A DNA stretch of 43,292 nt from Helicobacter sp. (GTDB lineage: Bacteria; Campylobacterota; Campylobacteria; Campylobacterales; Helicobacteraceae). Below are positions 29,626 through 39,261 of the stretch, one piece after another. Location of the stretch: contig JARHYT010000016.1 in assembly GCA_029264775.1 (NCBI GenBank), positions 1-43,292 on the forward strand, given 5' to 3'. The number at the start of each line of letters is the position of its first letter. Within the stretch, counting starts at the first letter, position 1. The notes under the pieces are model-generated. The model was not told where the DNA came from. It searched no databases and saw only the letters and a program-made list of their open reading frames with translations. The position numbers were made by a program, and so were the translations under genes.

Positions 29626-31338
29626 GTGAAAGCCAATGAAAATAATTTTAGTTTTATGCAAAATGAAGAGATAATCGAGATTCCATTTTTTCAAAGACCA
29701 TATGTATGGAAAGAGGATCAATGGGAGCAGCTTTTTGATGATTTGTTAAATAGTTATACTAATAAAACAGAGCATTTTTTAGGTTCTATTGTTTTGAAAC
29801 AAGTTTCAACCAATGCAGGTGAAGGTTCGAAAAGAAACCTGATTGATGGGCAACAAAGATTAACTACATTTTCAATTTTGGTAAAATCACTATATGATAA
29901 GCTAGAAGATGATTCTAAAGTGGATTATGCAGGCTATCTTTTTAAGAGACCCACAAAAAACAAAGAACCAAAAATCAAACATTCTAAGTATGATGAAGCC
30001 ATTTTTTCTAAAATTTTAAAAGCAAATTGCTATGATGATATAATGAATGGTAAGGAAAAACTTATCTCTGCATATAAATATTTTGTTGAAAAAATTAAAG
30101 TTTTAGACAATTACTCAGAATTTTTGCAATTTATTGTCAATTCCAACTTATGGGTTGTTATTAATCTTGATTCTAATGAAGATGAGCAGAAGATTTTTGA
30201 TTCAATAAATACTGCGGGTTTAAAACTAACAGCAACAGATATTATAAAAAATGCTCTTTTTGCGAAAGCCATATCCCTCAACTGTGATTATGTAACTTTG
30301 TATCAAAAATACTGGGAAGAAGTTTTTGAAAAAGATAAACATCGTAAATTTTGGGAACAAGAGGTTGCTACAGGAAGGATTAAGCGTGTACAAAGTGAGA
30401 TTTTTTTACATGCTTTTGCAATTATTCAAGGATTTTTTAGCTTAGAAGATAATTTAGAAAGATTGAGTGAGGTTTATAAAAATTATTTTAAAGACTTTGA
30501 TAAAGAAAAATTAGAAAATTTTATCAAAGATATTCATAAGTATGCTATGGTTTATAAAAACTTTCCACATATTACAGAAAAAACAATTTTTAGTTTTGAA
30601 AAATTTGAATTAAGATTATTTCATATCCTCCATCAAACAAGCACGAATACAATCATCCCCTTAATACTATATTTAAAGCTTTCTTTAATTAGTAGAGATA
30701 ATGATTTGGAGAAGAGTTTTTTTCTACTTGAGACTTTTATTCTTACTAATTGGTTATGTTGTCAATCAACAAAAGATTACAATAAACTTTTTGCTGGCAT
30801 TGTTGGAAAACTTAAAAATTGTAATAATATTTTTGAAACCCTTAAAGAATCTTTGCAAGATAGAATGCCGGGGGCAAAAGAAATAGAACAAGCACTTTTT
30901 TCTAATGGAGATCATTGTTTAACAAATAACCGTGCAAAATTGATTTTATTTTGGATAGAATTATACAGAAGACATAAAAATCAAAACAAACAAGATATTG
31001 TGGAGTTGAACTATATTTATACTTTAGAACATTTAATTCCACAAAGTTGGGAAACATATTGGAAAGATGCATGTTTTAATGAAGAAAATGTAGAAAAATT
31101 GATTTATCAAATTGGCAATATGACACTTCTTAAAGGTTCACTTAATAATTCTATAAAAAATAGAGAATGGATAATTAAGCTTAATGGCGATGGAAGTAGA
31201 AAAAACAATATTACATCTTGTGCAGATTTATTAATTACAAAAGAACTATTGGATAAGCAACAATGGGGAGAGAAAGAGGTAGATAAAAGAAGTAAGCAAT
31301 TGATAAAAGAATTTTTTGAAATATGGCAATTTAAGTAA
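29626..31338 (+). CDS. DUF262/DUF1524 protein, putative GmrSD-type modification-dependent nuclease
   Basis: Residues 1-90 are a DUF262 (GmrS-like, ParB-related NTPase) domain: EIPFFQRPYVW near 18-28 and the hallmark IDGQQRLTT at 73-81. The C-terminus is a DUF1524 HNH-type nuclease (GmrD-like): TLEHLIPQ with the catalytic histidine at about 469, then GNMTLLKGSLN at about 497-507. All key residues are present, so it looks active. Known: fused DUF262-DUF1524 proteins act in anti-phage defence, including restriction of DNA with modified bases (type IV) and the SspE effector. Here it is alone, with no methylase or dnd/ssp genes beside it. It starts at GTG. Transfer from elsewhere is plausible but not proven. 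Confidence 0.88.
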   Translation: MKANENNFSFMQNEEIIEIPFFQRPYVWKEDQWEQLFDDLLNSYTNKTEHFLGSIVLKQVSTNAGEGSKRNLIDGQQRLTTFSILVKSLYDKLEDDSKVDYAGYLFKRPTKNKEPKIKHSKYDEAIFSKILKANCYDDIMNGKEKLISAYKYFVEKIKVLDNYSEFLQFIVNSNLWVVINLDSNEDEQKIFDSINTAGLKLTATDIIKNALFAKAISLNCDYVTLYQKYWEEVFEKDKHRKFWEQEVATGRIKRVQSEIFLHAFAIIQGFFSLEDNLERLSEVYKNYFKDFDKEKLENFIKDIHKYAMVYKNFPHITEKTIFSFEKFELRLFHILHQTSTNTIIPLILYLKLSLISRDNDLEKSFFLLETFILTNWLCCQSTKDYNKLFAGIVGKLKNCNNIFETLKESLQDRMPGAKEIEQALFSNGDHCLTNNRAKLILFWIELYRRHKNQNKQDIVELNYIYTLEHLIPQSWETYWKDACFNEENVEKLIYQIGNMTLLKGSLNNSIKNREWIIKLNGDGSRKNNITSCADLLITKELLDKQQWGEKEVDKRSKQLIKEFFEIWQFK

Positions 31339-31962
31339 TATTTTTTGTCTAAATTAGAACTTTTAACTTAGCTAATCTAGCAATAACCTATATTTTTAAA
31401 TGATTTTTAGCATTAAAGTACAGATTATAGCAAGTTATATGTTTTATAACAGAATCTATTAATTACAATTAAAACACAAATTAAAAAATTAATACATTAG
31501 CTTATTTTTTAATAACATCACTTATCGATTATCTTTTCTTAAAGTAGCTATTACTCAATTACAAGTAATAAAGTTTTACAAAACACGATAGATTCTGCAA
31601 AATAAATATACAAAGTTTATCCTAAATAATAAAGATTTGATACCTTTATTGCCTAATATTTTAATTTGACATAAAATTGTCATATCCACTAATGTATGCT
31701 ACTCAATTACTTATACATTTTTAATATCCAAATATTACAACCTAATGCTTTTCCAAATTTTTGTACGCACAATTTTCATAATCATGTTTCTAGAATTTAG
31801 TTTTATTGCCTGTTGTTAATAAAGAAAATATTAACAAAGACTTTTATAGTATTAAAACAATTGATTCTTTACTTGAATGTTGAAATTATTTAATTTTTAC
31901 TATATTTCACATACAGGAATCTTAGCTATTGCTTACAATAAAATAACTAGCATGGATTAATC
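31339..31962. other. Gene-free stretch
   Basis: 624 AT-rich bases with no credible ORF or RNA gene. Two AGAWTCT motifs (31451, 31590) and a short inverted repeat TGACA-6-TGTCA at 31668-31683 are present. Confidence 0.5.
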
Positions 31963-32613
31963 TTATGGATACTTCGCATAATATTGCTGCGTATCTCTCA
32001 TGTAAGAATTGTTTTCTATTTCATACACTAAAGCATAAAAAGCCATCATTATATCAATGTTATACAAAAATGGCTTACCATTTATAGCAATTAAACTAGA
32101 TTCATTATAAAAATCACCTAATTCTATAATTGTAGAATAAACTTGAGGTTGCGTCATGCTTTTATAATACGCAACTATCTTTGGCTGAATGGGCTTATTA
32201 GAATCTATATTCGCATCTTGCAATACTAAATTAGCACCTTTCAATGTTGATAATATAGACCAATATTGATATGGTTGTAACACAAAATAACTTAAACCCT
32301 TATCATTCCTGTAGCATCCACTCATTAGTTCCTCTTTTGTGTTATATTGATACATTTGTGTGTCTGTTATAGCACAAATTTCCATTAACATGGGAGTATC
32401 TGGTAAAAAAGGATTTTTTTGCCATTCAGAAACCGGTGCGGGATAATATTCCCATTCACTTGGTAACTCTATACCATAATTTTGAGGAAGTGCTGGTGGC
32501 TCACTAACAACATGAGTAGATAAAGAAAAATCAGTTTCATACGGAGTCCCCGCATAAACAAGAGAGATTAGACACAAACTATATGCTATACATTTTACTA
32601 TATTTTTCATCAT
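31963..32613 (-). CDS. Secreted protein of unknown function
   Basis: I do not recognise it. A signal peptide is clear: KNIVKCIAYSLCLISLVYAG, with probable cleavage after VYA. The mature part of about 195 residues is rich in Tyr, Pro and aromatic residues (PSEWEYYPAPVSEWQKNPF, QQYYAKYP). It has two cysteines (EICAI, SGCYR) that could form a disulfide. No repeats or membrane segments follow. AGGGGA in front favours the second of two adjacent ATGs (32610). It is isolated, with 624 empty bases on one side and ilvH on the other. Confidence 0.75.
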   Translation of the reverse strand: MMKNIVKCIAYSLCLISLVYAGTPYETDFSLSTHVVSEPPALPQNYGIELPSEWEYYPAPVSEWQKNPFLPDTPMLMEICAITDTQMYQYNTKEELMSGCYRNDKGLSYFVLQPYQYWSILSTLKGANLVLQDANIDSNKPIQPKIVAYYKSMTQPQVYSTIIELGDFYNESSLIAINGKPFLYNIDIMMAFYALVYEIENNSYMRDTQQYYAKYP

Positions 32614-32746
32614 ATCCCCTAATGCTAAGTTATCACTACAAGATCGACAATTTGCATTTTACATGTAGTCAATAACTACTTTTTGATACATAAAATGAAG
32701 TTTCTTATGGATATAAACTTTCATAGAATCTGCAATCTAATACTAA

Positions 32747-33211
32747 CTACTTTTCAATAGCTACAATACCGCTGCGTATAATTTCCTTTGGCATAAAATT
32801 CTTTAAAGAACTTATAATATCTTTTATTTTTTGTGTATCCCCGCTAACACTAAAAACAATATTCTTTTCACTCCAGCTTACAATACTTCCTCCAGAAGCA
32901 TTAATTAAAGCACTAATTGCACCAATCTTTTCATTATTTTCAAATTTAATAAGCATGATTTCTTGCGTAATAATCTCATTGTTTTCACTTACATTTAGCA
33001 CCGGGATAAGTTTGTGTAGTTGCTTGATGATTTGTTCAAGTACCTTTTCATCCCCACGAGTTGCTATTGTGATTTTTGATAGATTATTATCAGGCAATGG
33101 TGCAACAGTTAAGCTATCAATATTATAACCTCTACCGGCGAATAAGCCAGAGATTCTTGCTAGAACGCTATGTTCATTAATCACTGTTATACAAATAATT
33201 CTTTTTTGCAT
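32747..33211 (-). CDS. ilvH: Acetolactate synthase small (regulatory) subunit
   Basis: The ACT-domain subunit that activates acetolactate synthase and gives valine feedback. The N-terminal ACT domain shows TVINEHSVLARISGLFAGRGYNI, the characteristic start of IlvH/IlvN. The second domain follows with ALINASGGSIVSWSE. 154 residues is normal. AAGGAG precedes its ATG, nine bases after the ilvB stop, so the two are one operon. Confidence 0.97.
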   Translation of the reverse strand: MQKRIICITVINEHSVLARISGLFAGRGYNIDSLTVAPLPDNNLSKITIATRGDEKVLEQIIKQLHKLIPVLNVSENNEIITQEIMLIKFENNEKIGAISALINASGGSIVSWSEKNIVFSVSGDTQKIKDIISSLKNFMPKEIIRSGIVAIEK

Positions 33212-33220
33212 TATCTCTCC

Positions 33221-34990
33221 TTATTCCAATATCATTTTATAAAGCGGATTGCCACCGGGCACCATAGGCAAAACAATTTCATCTTGATTAACAAGCACAT
33301 TAATTAAACTCACTTTTGGGCTATCAATAGCTATTTTTAATGCTTCTCTAAAACCCTCTTTCGTATCTGCCTCTAATCCTAATGCACCAAAACTTTCTGC
33401 TAAAAGCTTAAAATTTGGTTGAGTAAGTAGCACATGGGATAATCTTTTTTCATAGAAAAATTCCTGCCATTGCTTAACCATGCCTAAGTATCCATTATTT
33501 AACACTATGTTTATAGTTTTTATATTAGATTCTACGCAAGTCATTAATTCTTGTATATTCATCAATATGCCACCATCACCGCTAAAGCTAACTGCATATC
33601 TTTGTTGATTATCATTATTTGATTCTTGTAACGCAAAGAACACGCCTGTATTTGCAGGCATTCCAAACCCCATAGTACCAAGTCCGCCACTTGTTATAAA
33701 TTGCCTTTTTGTTTTAAATGGATAGAATTGTGCCACCCACATTTGATGTTGTCCCACATCTGTTGTGATCACTGCTTTATCACCTAAAATCTTACCTACT
33801 TCTTCAATTACCCATTGAGGCTTTAAAGATTGTTGTAATGAACAATCCCTAATCCTTACTTCACTTGTATCTTGTGCATACTCTATACAATCTTGATATT
33901 TCAATGGATGAATGCTCATCCATTTTTGAAGTTTTGTAATCCATGCCTCTCTTTCTTTGAGAACTTCTTGAGATAATTCCTTATCCCTTAATTCTTTAAT
34001 TAATTCTTGCAATACAAGTTTTAAATCACCAACGATAGGATAATTAACATCAATAATCTTGCCAATTGAACTAGGATCAATATCAATGTGTGCGATTTTT
34101 GCAAATTTTGCAAACTCACTCACCTTACCTGTTACTCTATCATCAAACCTTGCACCAAGACTCACTAACAAATCGCATTCACTTGTTGCCATATTAGCAG
34201 CATAAGTACCATGCATTCCAAGCATACCCAAAAAGTTTTTACTATCTTGAGATATACCCCTTGCCATGAGAGTTTCAACACTTGGAATTTGCGTAATCTC
34301 TAAAAGCTCTTTTATTTCATCATAACTATTTGATATTACCGCTCCGCCACCGATATAAAAAAGTGGATTATTTGATTGTAACATAACTTGTGCTAATTTT
34401 TTTATCTGTCTTAAATTGCCCTTAGTAGTCGGTTTATAACTTGCTAAAGAAATGCTTTTTGGATAATCAAAATCACCTACTTGAGCACTAATATCTTTTG
34501 GTAAATCTATTAGAACAGGTCCGGGTCTGCCACTCCTTGCTATATAAAATGCCTCTTTTAAGATTCTAGGTAATTCCTCAATACTTTTTACAAGATAATT
34601 ATGCTTAGTGCAAGGGCGAGAGATTCCCACTGCGTCAATTTCTTGAAAAGCATCTGTACCAATTTGTGCTAAAGGTACTTGCCCGCTTATAACAACAAGA
34701 GGAACAGAATCTGTAAAAGCAGTAGCAATACCCGTAATTGCATTTGTAAAGCCCGGTCCAGAAGTAATAATTGCCACGCCAACCTTACCAGATGCTCTAG
34801 CATAACCATCAGCAGCATGAACGGCTGCTTGTTCGTGCCGTGTTAGAATATGTCGGAAATAGTTTTGTTTATAAATTTCATCATATACATTTAAAACTGC
34901 CCCACCCGGATAACCAAAAATCACTGACACATTTTCTAAATGCAATGCTTCAACAAGCATCATTGAACCATTCATCTTTTGTTTTGACAT
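33221..34990 (-). CDS. ilvB: Acetolactate synthase large subunit
   Basis: A thiamine-diphosphate enzyme making acetolactate or acetohydroxybutyrate for valine, leucine and isoleucine. YPGGAVLNVYDEIY and LTRHEQAAVHAADGYAR hold the catalytic glutamate. The ThDP motif starts at FSGDGGILMN and ends at NNGYLGMVKQWQ. The 589 residues are complete. Its presence means this organism differs from H. pylori, which needs branched-chain amino acids. A minus-strand TATAAT lies just upstream. Confidence 0.97.
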   Translation of the reverse strand: MSKQKMNGSMMLVEALHLENVSVIFGYPGGAVLNVYDEIYKQNYFRHILTRHEQAAVHAADGYARASGKVGVAIITSGPGFTNAITGIATAFTDSVPLVVISGQVPLAQIGTDAFQEIDAVGISRPCTKHNYLVKSIEELPRILKEAFYIARSGRPGPVLIDLPKDISAQVGDFDYPKSISLASYKPTTKGNLRQIKKLAQVMLQSNNPLFYIGGGAVISNSYDEIKELLEITQIPSVETLMARGISQDSKNFLGMLGMHGTYAANMATSECDLLVSLGARFDDRVTGKVSEFAKFAKIAHIDIDPSSIGKIIDVNYPIVGDLKLVLQELIKELRDKELSQEVLKEREAWITKLQKWMSIHPLKYQDCIEYAQDTSEVRIRDCSLQQSLKPQWVIEEVGKILGDKAVITTDVGQHQMWVAQFYPFKTKRQFITSGGLGTMGFGMPANTGVFFALQESNNDNQQRYAVSFSGDGGILMNIQELMTCVESNIKTINIVLNNGYLGMVKQWQEFFYEKRLSHVLLTQPNFKLLAESFGALGLEADTKEGFREALKIAIDSPKVSLINVLVNQDEIVLPMVPGGNPLYKMILE

Positions 34991-35603
34991 AAGATTCCTT
35001 TAAAAATGTTTGAGTTAAAAGTAATATTATAACAATTTTTTATAATGATTGTAATTTATTCATGATATTTTATATTTTATTACTAATCTTTTTTATAACT
35101 ATATTAGTATGATTGTATAATTTTATATTTTACTTTGTAAGTAACCTCATATGATATAATTTAAACATCACATAATTAGCTTATTTATAGTCATTACCCA
35201 CAATTCACAATATCCTTAAATCTATTATTAATTGAATATTAACTAAGTTTTTTATACAGAATCTATTTTGCTATATCCAAAATATTCTCTTATAAATTAC
35301 TATCATTTGCATGATTAAAGCATATAAACCTTTGTTTAGGATACTTGCAACTTATAATCTATGGTACATTATAAGTTTGTATATGCGATAGACGATATAA
35401 GTGCTATTTAGAATCTAGTGTATTTATTATGAGGTTATATTGCTATATTATACGCTTTTTCACTTCTCTAGCTTTTATATAAAGGCTAAAAAGCAAAACT
35501 AAATCATGTATATAAAATTAATTAATATGTATTGTGGGAATTTAAGATTTTAGGATTTGTGTATTATTAAATAATCAATAATACTGAAATATTTATACAT
35601 ATA
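34991..35603. other. Gene-free stretch upstream of ilvB
   Basis: 613 AT-rich bases between the nuclease gene's 3' end and ilvB. It holds the ilvB promoter candidate and AGAATCT motifs at 35258 and 35410. No ORF or RNA gene is supported. Confidence 0.5.
35026..35031 (-). promoter_or_regulatory. Predicted -10 box of ilvBH
   Basis: On the minus strand AATTGTTATAATATTAC contains TATAAT, 35 bases before the ilvB ATG. No leader peptide or attenuator is visible. Confidence 0.45.
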
Positions 35604-36335
35604 CTACATTAGTTTTTGTAATTTATGTATTAGTCTCCATATAAATATCTGCTTAATTGCCCTATCTCTTTGTATTTCATATTCATCTTTTGGATACATT
35701 TTGTCCCATGCCTCCATTAGTTTTCTTTCTTGATTTGATAACCTAATATTATATTTATCGCTCATGTGTAGATAAGCTCTAGCTATAAGCCCCTTTGAAT
35801 AGTTTGCTGGATAGAATCTTTTTGCCTTAAAATCTGTATAAACCTCACATTTTCCATATTGATTATACACTATATTTTTTGGTGCTTCTGCATATTTAAA
35901 GTTACTTCTATCAGCATTTATTTCCCCAATTGCTGGGACTAGATTATATGGATCAGCCTCCATTTCATTAAAAATTTTATCATTTTTACATTCTTTCCTA
36001 CCGCCTTTTTTCCAACATGCTAAATGTTGTCCAAAGCTATGAGCTGGCATTATGTGTTCAAACTCTATATTTTTTACCCTCTCATTTTCTTTTTTATTGC
36101 TTGTAAAAGGCTTTCTTGGTTTATATTGATCTGATTGCACTAGTTTTATACCATAATCTGTTATATTAAAAGGGGCTTTACAATAAAACTCTGTTGTGAA
36201 ATTGCTATATTTCCATGCTTTTGCCAACACTGCTTTTGTTTCATGAAATGTTTTTGGTGGCTGCATGCTATCTATGATTATAAATGCAAAAAATACTAAA
36301 ATAGACAATGCAGAAGTAATCTTAATTTTCCTCAT
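35604..36335 (-). CDS. EndA/Dns-like secreted endonuclease I
   Basis: A 243-residue endonuclease I family protein with an N-terminal hydrophobic export segment (ALSILVFFAFIIIDS). TEFYCKAPFN, the catalytic FEHIMPAHSFG, then DPYNLVPAIGEINADRSN and YGKCEVYTDF match the family core. ARAYLHMSDKYNIRLS and EYEIQRDRAIKQI match its C-terminal part. The final QGNxNP segment of EndA is absent, replaced by FIWRLIHKL, so the tail may be degraded. The paired cysteines expected for an exported enzyme are present. Known: Dns nucleases in Campylobacter integrated elements reduce natural transformation. A similar role here is only inference. Confidence 0.85.
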   Translation of the reverse strand: MRKIKITSALSILVFFAFIIIDSMQPPKTFHETKAVLAKAWKYSNFTTEFYCKAPFNITDYGIKLVQSDQYKPRKPFTSNKKENERVKNIEFEHIMPAHSFGQHLACWKKGGRKECKNDKIFNEMEADPYNLVPAIGEINADRSNFKYAEAPKNIVYNQYGKCEVYTDFKAKRFYPANYSKGLIARAYLHMSDKYNIRLSNQERKLMEAWDKMYPKDEYEIQRDRAIKQIFIWRLIHKLQKLM

Positions 36336-36523
36336 AAATCACAACCTAATAAATATCTTGTATTTGTTTAGAATCTAAAACAGCTATAATGTAATATTTT
36401 AAACAAGCTAAAAATTTAAAAATAGGAAACATGCTAAATTTTGTATAGCTAAACCTTAAATACATAAATAATAATGAAAAATTACACATAATTATACAAA
36501 TTAATTAAAAATATAAATAAAAT

Positions 36524-37723
36524 CTATAACTCATTAAAGTTAATCAAAAAATCAAAGAAAATCTTACATAAATTTTCAATATCATCAATAGATACCCTTT
36601 CATTTATAGCATGGATTCTATCGTTACAAACACCAAACTCTACAACCTTTGTACCATACTCACTAAAAAATCTTGCATCGCTTGTCCCTCCGCTTGTACT
36701 AAGCTCTGCATTTAGGTTAGTTATCTTTTTGACACTATCTTTCAACACATTAGCCAATGTTGGGTCTTTTGTGATAAAGCTTTTTGAGCTTTGATTCAAG
36801 CTGAGGTTATATGGTATGTTTTGCAACACAGAATCTATGTAGGATCTAATTGACTCTATTGTTGTAATTGTTGAATTTCTAACATTAAACATAATTTTTA
36901 AGTCATTTGGAGTTACATTGACTGCCTCTATACCACCTCTAATATCTGTTATCACAATCTTTGAAGAACTAAAATATTCATCACCATTATCAAGATTATA
37001 TCCTGCTATTTGCCCTAACCTATCACCTAACAACTCTACTGGATTTATACATTTTTCAGGATATGCAACATGTCCTTGTTTGCCCTGTATTGTTATAACT
37101 CCATTTATAGAGCCTCTCCTGCCTACCTTAATTGTATCTCCCACACTATTTATATTTGTCGGTTCTGCTACTATTGAATGTGTTGGAATCATTTTCTTAT
37201 CTTTTAGAATTTCAAGCATATATCTTGTACCATAGATTCCATCTCCTTCTTCATCACTAGTAAGCAACACAGAAATCACAAAATTCAATATATTGCTTTG
37301 CAAAAATTGCTGTATTGACTTTATAAAACAGGCTATCCCCCCTTTCATATCCTGCGTTCCCCTACCATATATATATCCATCTTGTATAATAGGTGCAAAT
37401 GGATTGTGTATCCATCCTCCTTTATCGTATGTATCTAAAGTATTGCTAGATTCTAGCAGTGGATAGTCTGGTATATCTGCCCCTCCACCCGGAGGCACAA
37501 CATCAATATGCCCTGCAAAACAAAAATGAAGCAATTTATCAAATGCTTGTCTTTCTGTATAACCTTGAGGTATCTTGTATAAAAACAAATTCTTTACGCC
37601 GTTCTTTTCTATACTTATTGCCTCAAAATCTGGCAACAACTCCCTTATATAACTATATATGTTGTGTTCTAGTGGTGTTACAGTTGGATATTGAATCATT
37701 CTTTTTAGTATCTCTATTGCCAT
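36524..37723 (-). CDS. dapE: Succinyl-diaminopimelate desuccinylase
   Basis: An M20-family zinc hydrolase for lysine and meso-diaminopimelate synthesis. Zinc ligands are visible: H72 and D74 in FAGHIDVVPPG, D125 in GRGTQDMKGG, E158/E159 in TSDEEGDG, and a late His in CNDRIHAINE. At 399 residues it is about 25 longer than usual, from an insert between residues 80 and 105 (DIPDYPLLESSNTLDTYDKGG). AGAGG precedes the ATG. It follows a small unknown gene by 13 bases. Confidence 0.95.
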   Translation of the reverse strand: MAIEILKRMIQYPTVTPLEHNIYSYIRELLPDFEAISIEKNGVKNLFLYKIPQGYTERQAFDKLLHFCFAGHIDVVPPGGGADIPDYPLLESSNTLDTYDKGGWIHNPFAPIIQDGYIYGRGTQDMKGGIACFIKSIQQFLQSNILNFVISVLLTSDEEGDGIYGTRYMLEILKDKKMIPTHSIVAEPTNINSVGDTIKVGRRGSINGVITIQGKQGHVAYPEKCINPVELLGDRLGQIAGYNLDNGDEYFSSSKIVITDIRGGIEAVNVTPNDLKIMFNVRNSTITTIESIRSYIDSVLQNIPYNLSLNQSSKSFITKDPTLANVLKDSVKKITNLNAELSTSGGTSDARFFSEYGTKVVEFGVCNDRIHAINERVSIDDIENLCKIFFDFLINFNEL

Positions 37724-37736
37724 ATTACCTCTTAAT

Positions 37737-37985
37737 TTACTGCTTCTTTAAATGTGTGCTCACTATTACTACAAGTTCTTTTTTTATAAACTCTTTATCT
37801 AGCTGGCTTTCATCAAAAAATTTATTATCTATTGCATTTACAGCTTTTTCTATTTGCTCCATATCTGATAAATAACTTAAATGGCTGAATGCTATATCAA
37901 GGTGCTTTCTCACTTTATAAAAATTCTCATGTCTATTGCAATGTAGCGTCCTAAGCACGACAATTACTAAATCTAACGAGGGCAT
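37737..37985 (-). CDS. Small protein of unknown function upstream of dapE
   Basis: About 82 residues from the ATG at 37985, which follows AGG at 8 bases. The track GTG at 37994 overlaps that ribosome-binding site. The sequence (MPSLDLVIVVLRTLHCNRHE, then KHLDIAFSHLSYL) looks mostly helical, without signal peptide or known motif. The tight 13-base spacing to dapE suggests co-expression. I cannot name a family. Confidence 0.6.
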   Translation of the reverse strand: MPSLDLVIVVLRTLHCNRHENFYKVRKHLDIAFSHLSYLSDMEQIEKAVNAIDNKFFDESQLDKEFIKKELVVIVSTHLKKQ

Positions 37986-38463
37986 GAGAAACACCTATAC
38001 TCAATATGATACAAAAAGTTATCTACAATATTTCTAAACAATGCACTTATATATGCCTTGTGAAAGCAATAGGGGTATATACTAATATCTTTAAGTATCG
38101 CTAACAAACACAAGATATATAGCAAAATACTCATACTAGCTCCTTCTAGCACTTCGTTTCATCAAACAAATTTAAAAAGTATATTTTTAAGCACAATAAT
38201 TACTATAAGTATAGCATAAATAAAAGATTTCATATAAATTTAGTACAATATAATATTTAAAATATCTTGTTGATTACTTAATTTACCTTCACTCATATGC
38301 AAAGCAAATAAACTTATAAAAAATATTAAGTAAATGTAATTTTATTGGCAAAATATAGCTTAAAAGTTACATCTAGACAATAAAATGCTAAAATTACATT
38401 TTCAAAGACTATAATAACAATAGACTTTTATAACTAAACTTGTTTGAAATTAAAAGGGTTTAT
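37986..38463. other. Gene-free stretch between divergent genes
   Basis: This region separates the divergent dapE unit and pssA. Apart from the TATAAT at 38410-38415 I see no ORF, hairpin or RNA gene. Confidence 0.5.
38410..38415 (+). promoter_or_regulatory. Predicted -10 box of pssA
   Basis: TATAAT in AAAGACTATAATAAC, about 48 bases upstream of the chosen pssA ATG. Confidence 0.4.
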
Positions 38464-39261
38464 ATGAAAATTAATCCAAAGTATATATTGCCAAATCTTT
38501 TTACAGCCGCAAGTATTTTTTTAGGTATGATGGCAATTTTTGTGGCTCATAGGGGGCTATTAGATCATGATTCTAATGATTTTATAAGAGCTTGTTGGTA
38601 TATTTTATTCTCAATGGTTTTAGATGGGCTTGATGGGAGAGTTGCAAGGCTGACAGATACTGCTAGTAAATTCGGTGTTGAGTTTGATTCTCTTGCTGAT
38701 GTTGTTGCGTTCGGTGTGGCTCCTGCTGCATTATTATATTTTTATGTAGGGCATAGCTATGGTAGCTATGGTATTGCCATAAGTGGATTATTTGTGGTGC
38801 TTGGTGCGATCCGTCTTGCAAGATTCAATATAACAACAAATGTAGAAACAAATTCCTTTATAGGCTTACCCATTCCTTCAGCAGCTGCTATTTTATGTCT
38901 ATGGATTTTAGTTGCAGAATATAAGAAAGTTAGTTTTTTTGGATTTTTAGATTTTCTACACAATAACACATATATGTTCTTGTTTTTAGCATTTTTTGTA
39001 GCAATATTGATGGTCAGCAATATAAGGTATCCAAGCTTCAAAAAAGTACAATGGAATCTTAAATATTTTATACTATTACTAATATTACTAACACTTATTA
39101 TAGCTCAACCATCTTTAACACTTTGTATCCTACTTAGCATTTATATTATCTATGGCGTATTGAGATGGCTATTTATAATAATATTCAAAATACCACAAAA
39201 AAGGAAGAATGGTGAGTCAAATACAATACCAAGAGGTAATGATGACACACCAAAAGAGTAG
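38464..39261 (+). CDS. pssA: CDP-diacylglycerol-serine O-phosphatidyltransferase
   Basis: A membrane enzyme making phosphatidylserine, the precursor of phosphatidylethanolamine. The full CDP-alcohol phosphotransferase motif is present: DGRVAR at 57-62, Gly 71, then Asp 75 and Asp 79 in GVEFDSLAD. Several hydrophobic helices follow. AAAGGG places the start at 38464; the earlier track TTG has no ribosome-binding site. About 265 residues, usual for the bacterial integral-membrane type. It overlaps the start of the MATE gene. Confidence 0.95.
   Translation: MKINPKYILPNLFTAASIFLGMMAIFVAHRGLLDHDSNDFIRACWYILFSMVLDGLDGRVARLTDTASKFGVEFDSLADVVAFGVAPAALLYFYVGHSYGSYGIAISGLFVVLGAIRLARFNITTNVETNSFIGLPIPSAAAILCLWILVAEYKKVSFFGFLDFLHNNTYMFLFLAFFVAILMVSNIRYPSFKKVQWNLKYFILLLILLTLIIAQPSLTLCILLSIYIIYGVLRWLFIIIFKIPQKRKNGESNTIPRGNDDTPKE

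Noticed and set aside
31668-31683. TGACA-6-TGTCA inverted repeat as an operator
   Set aside because: Five-base arms are too short to stand out in 624 bases of AT-rich DNA, and no gene start is near.
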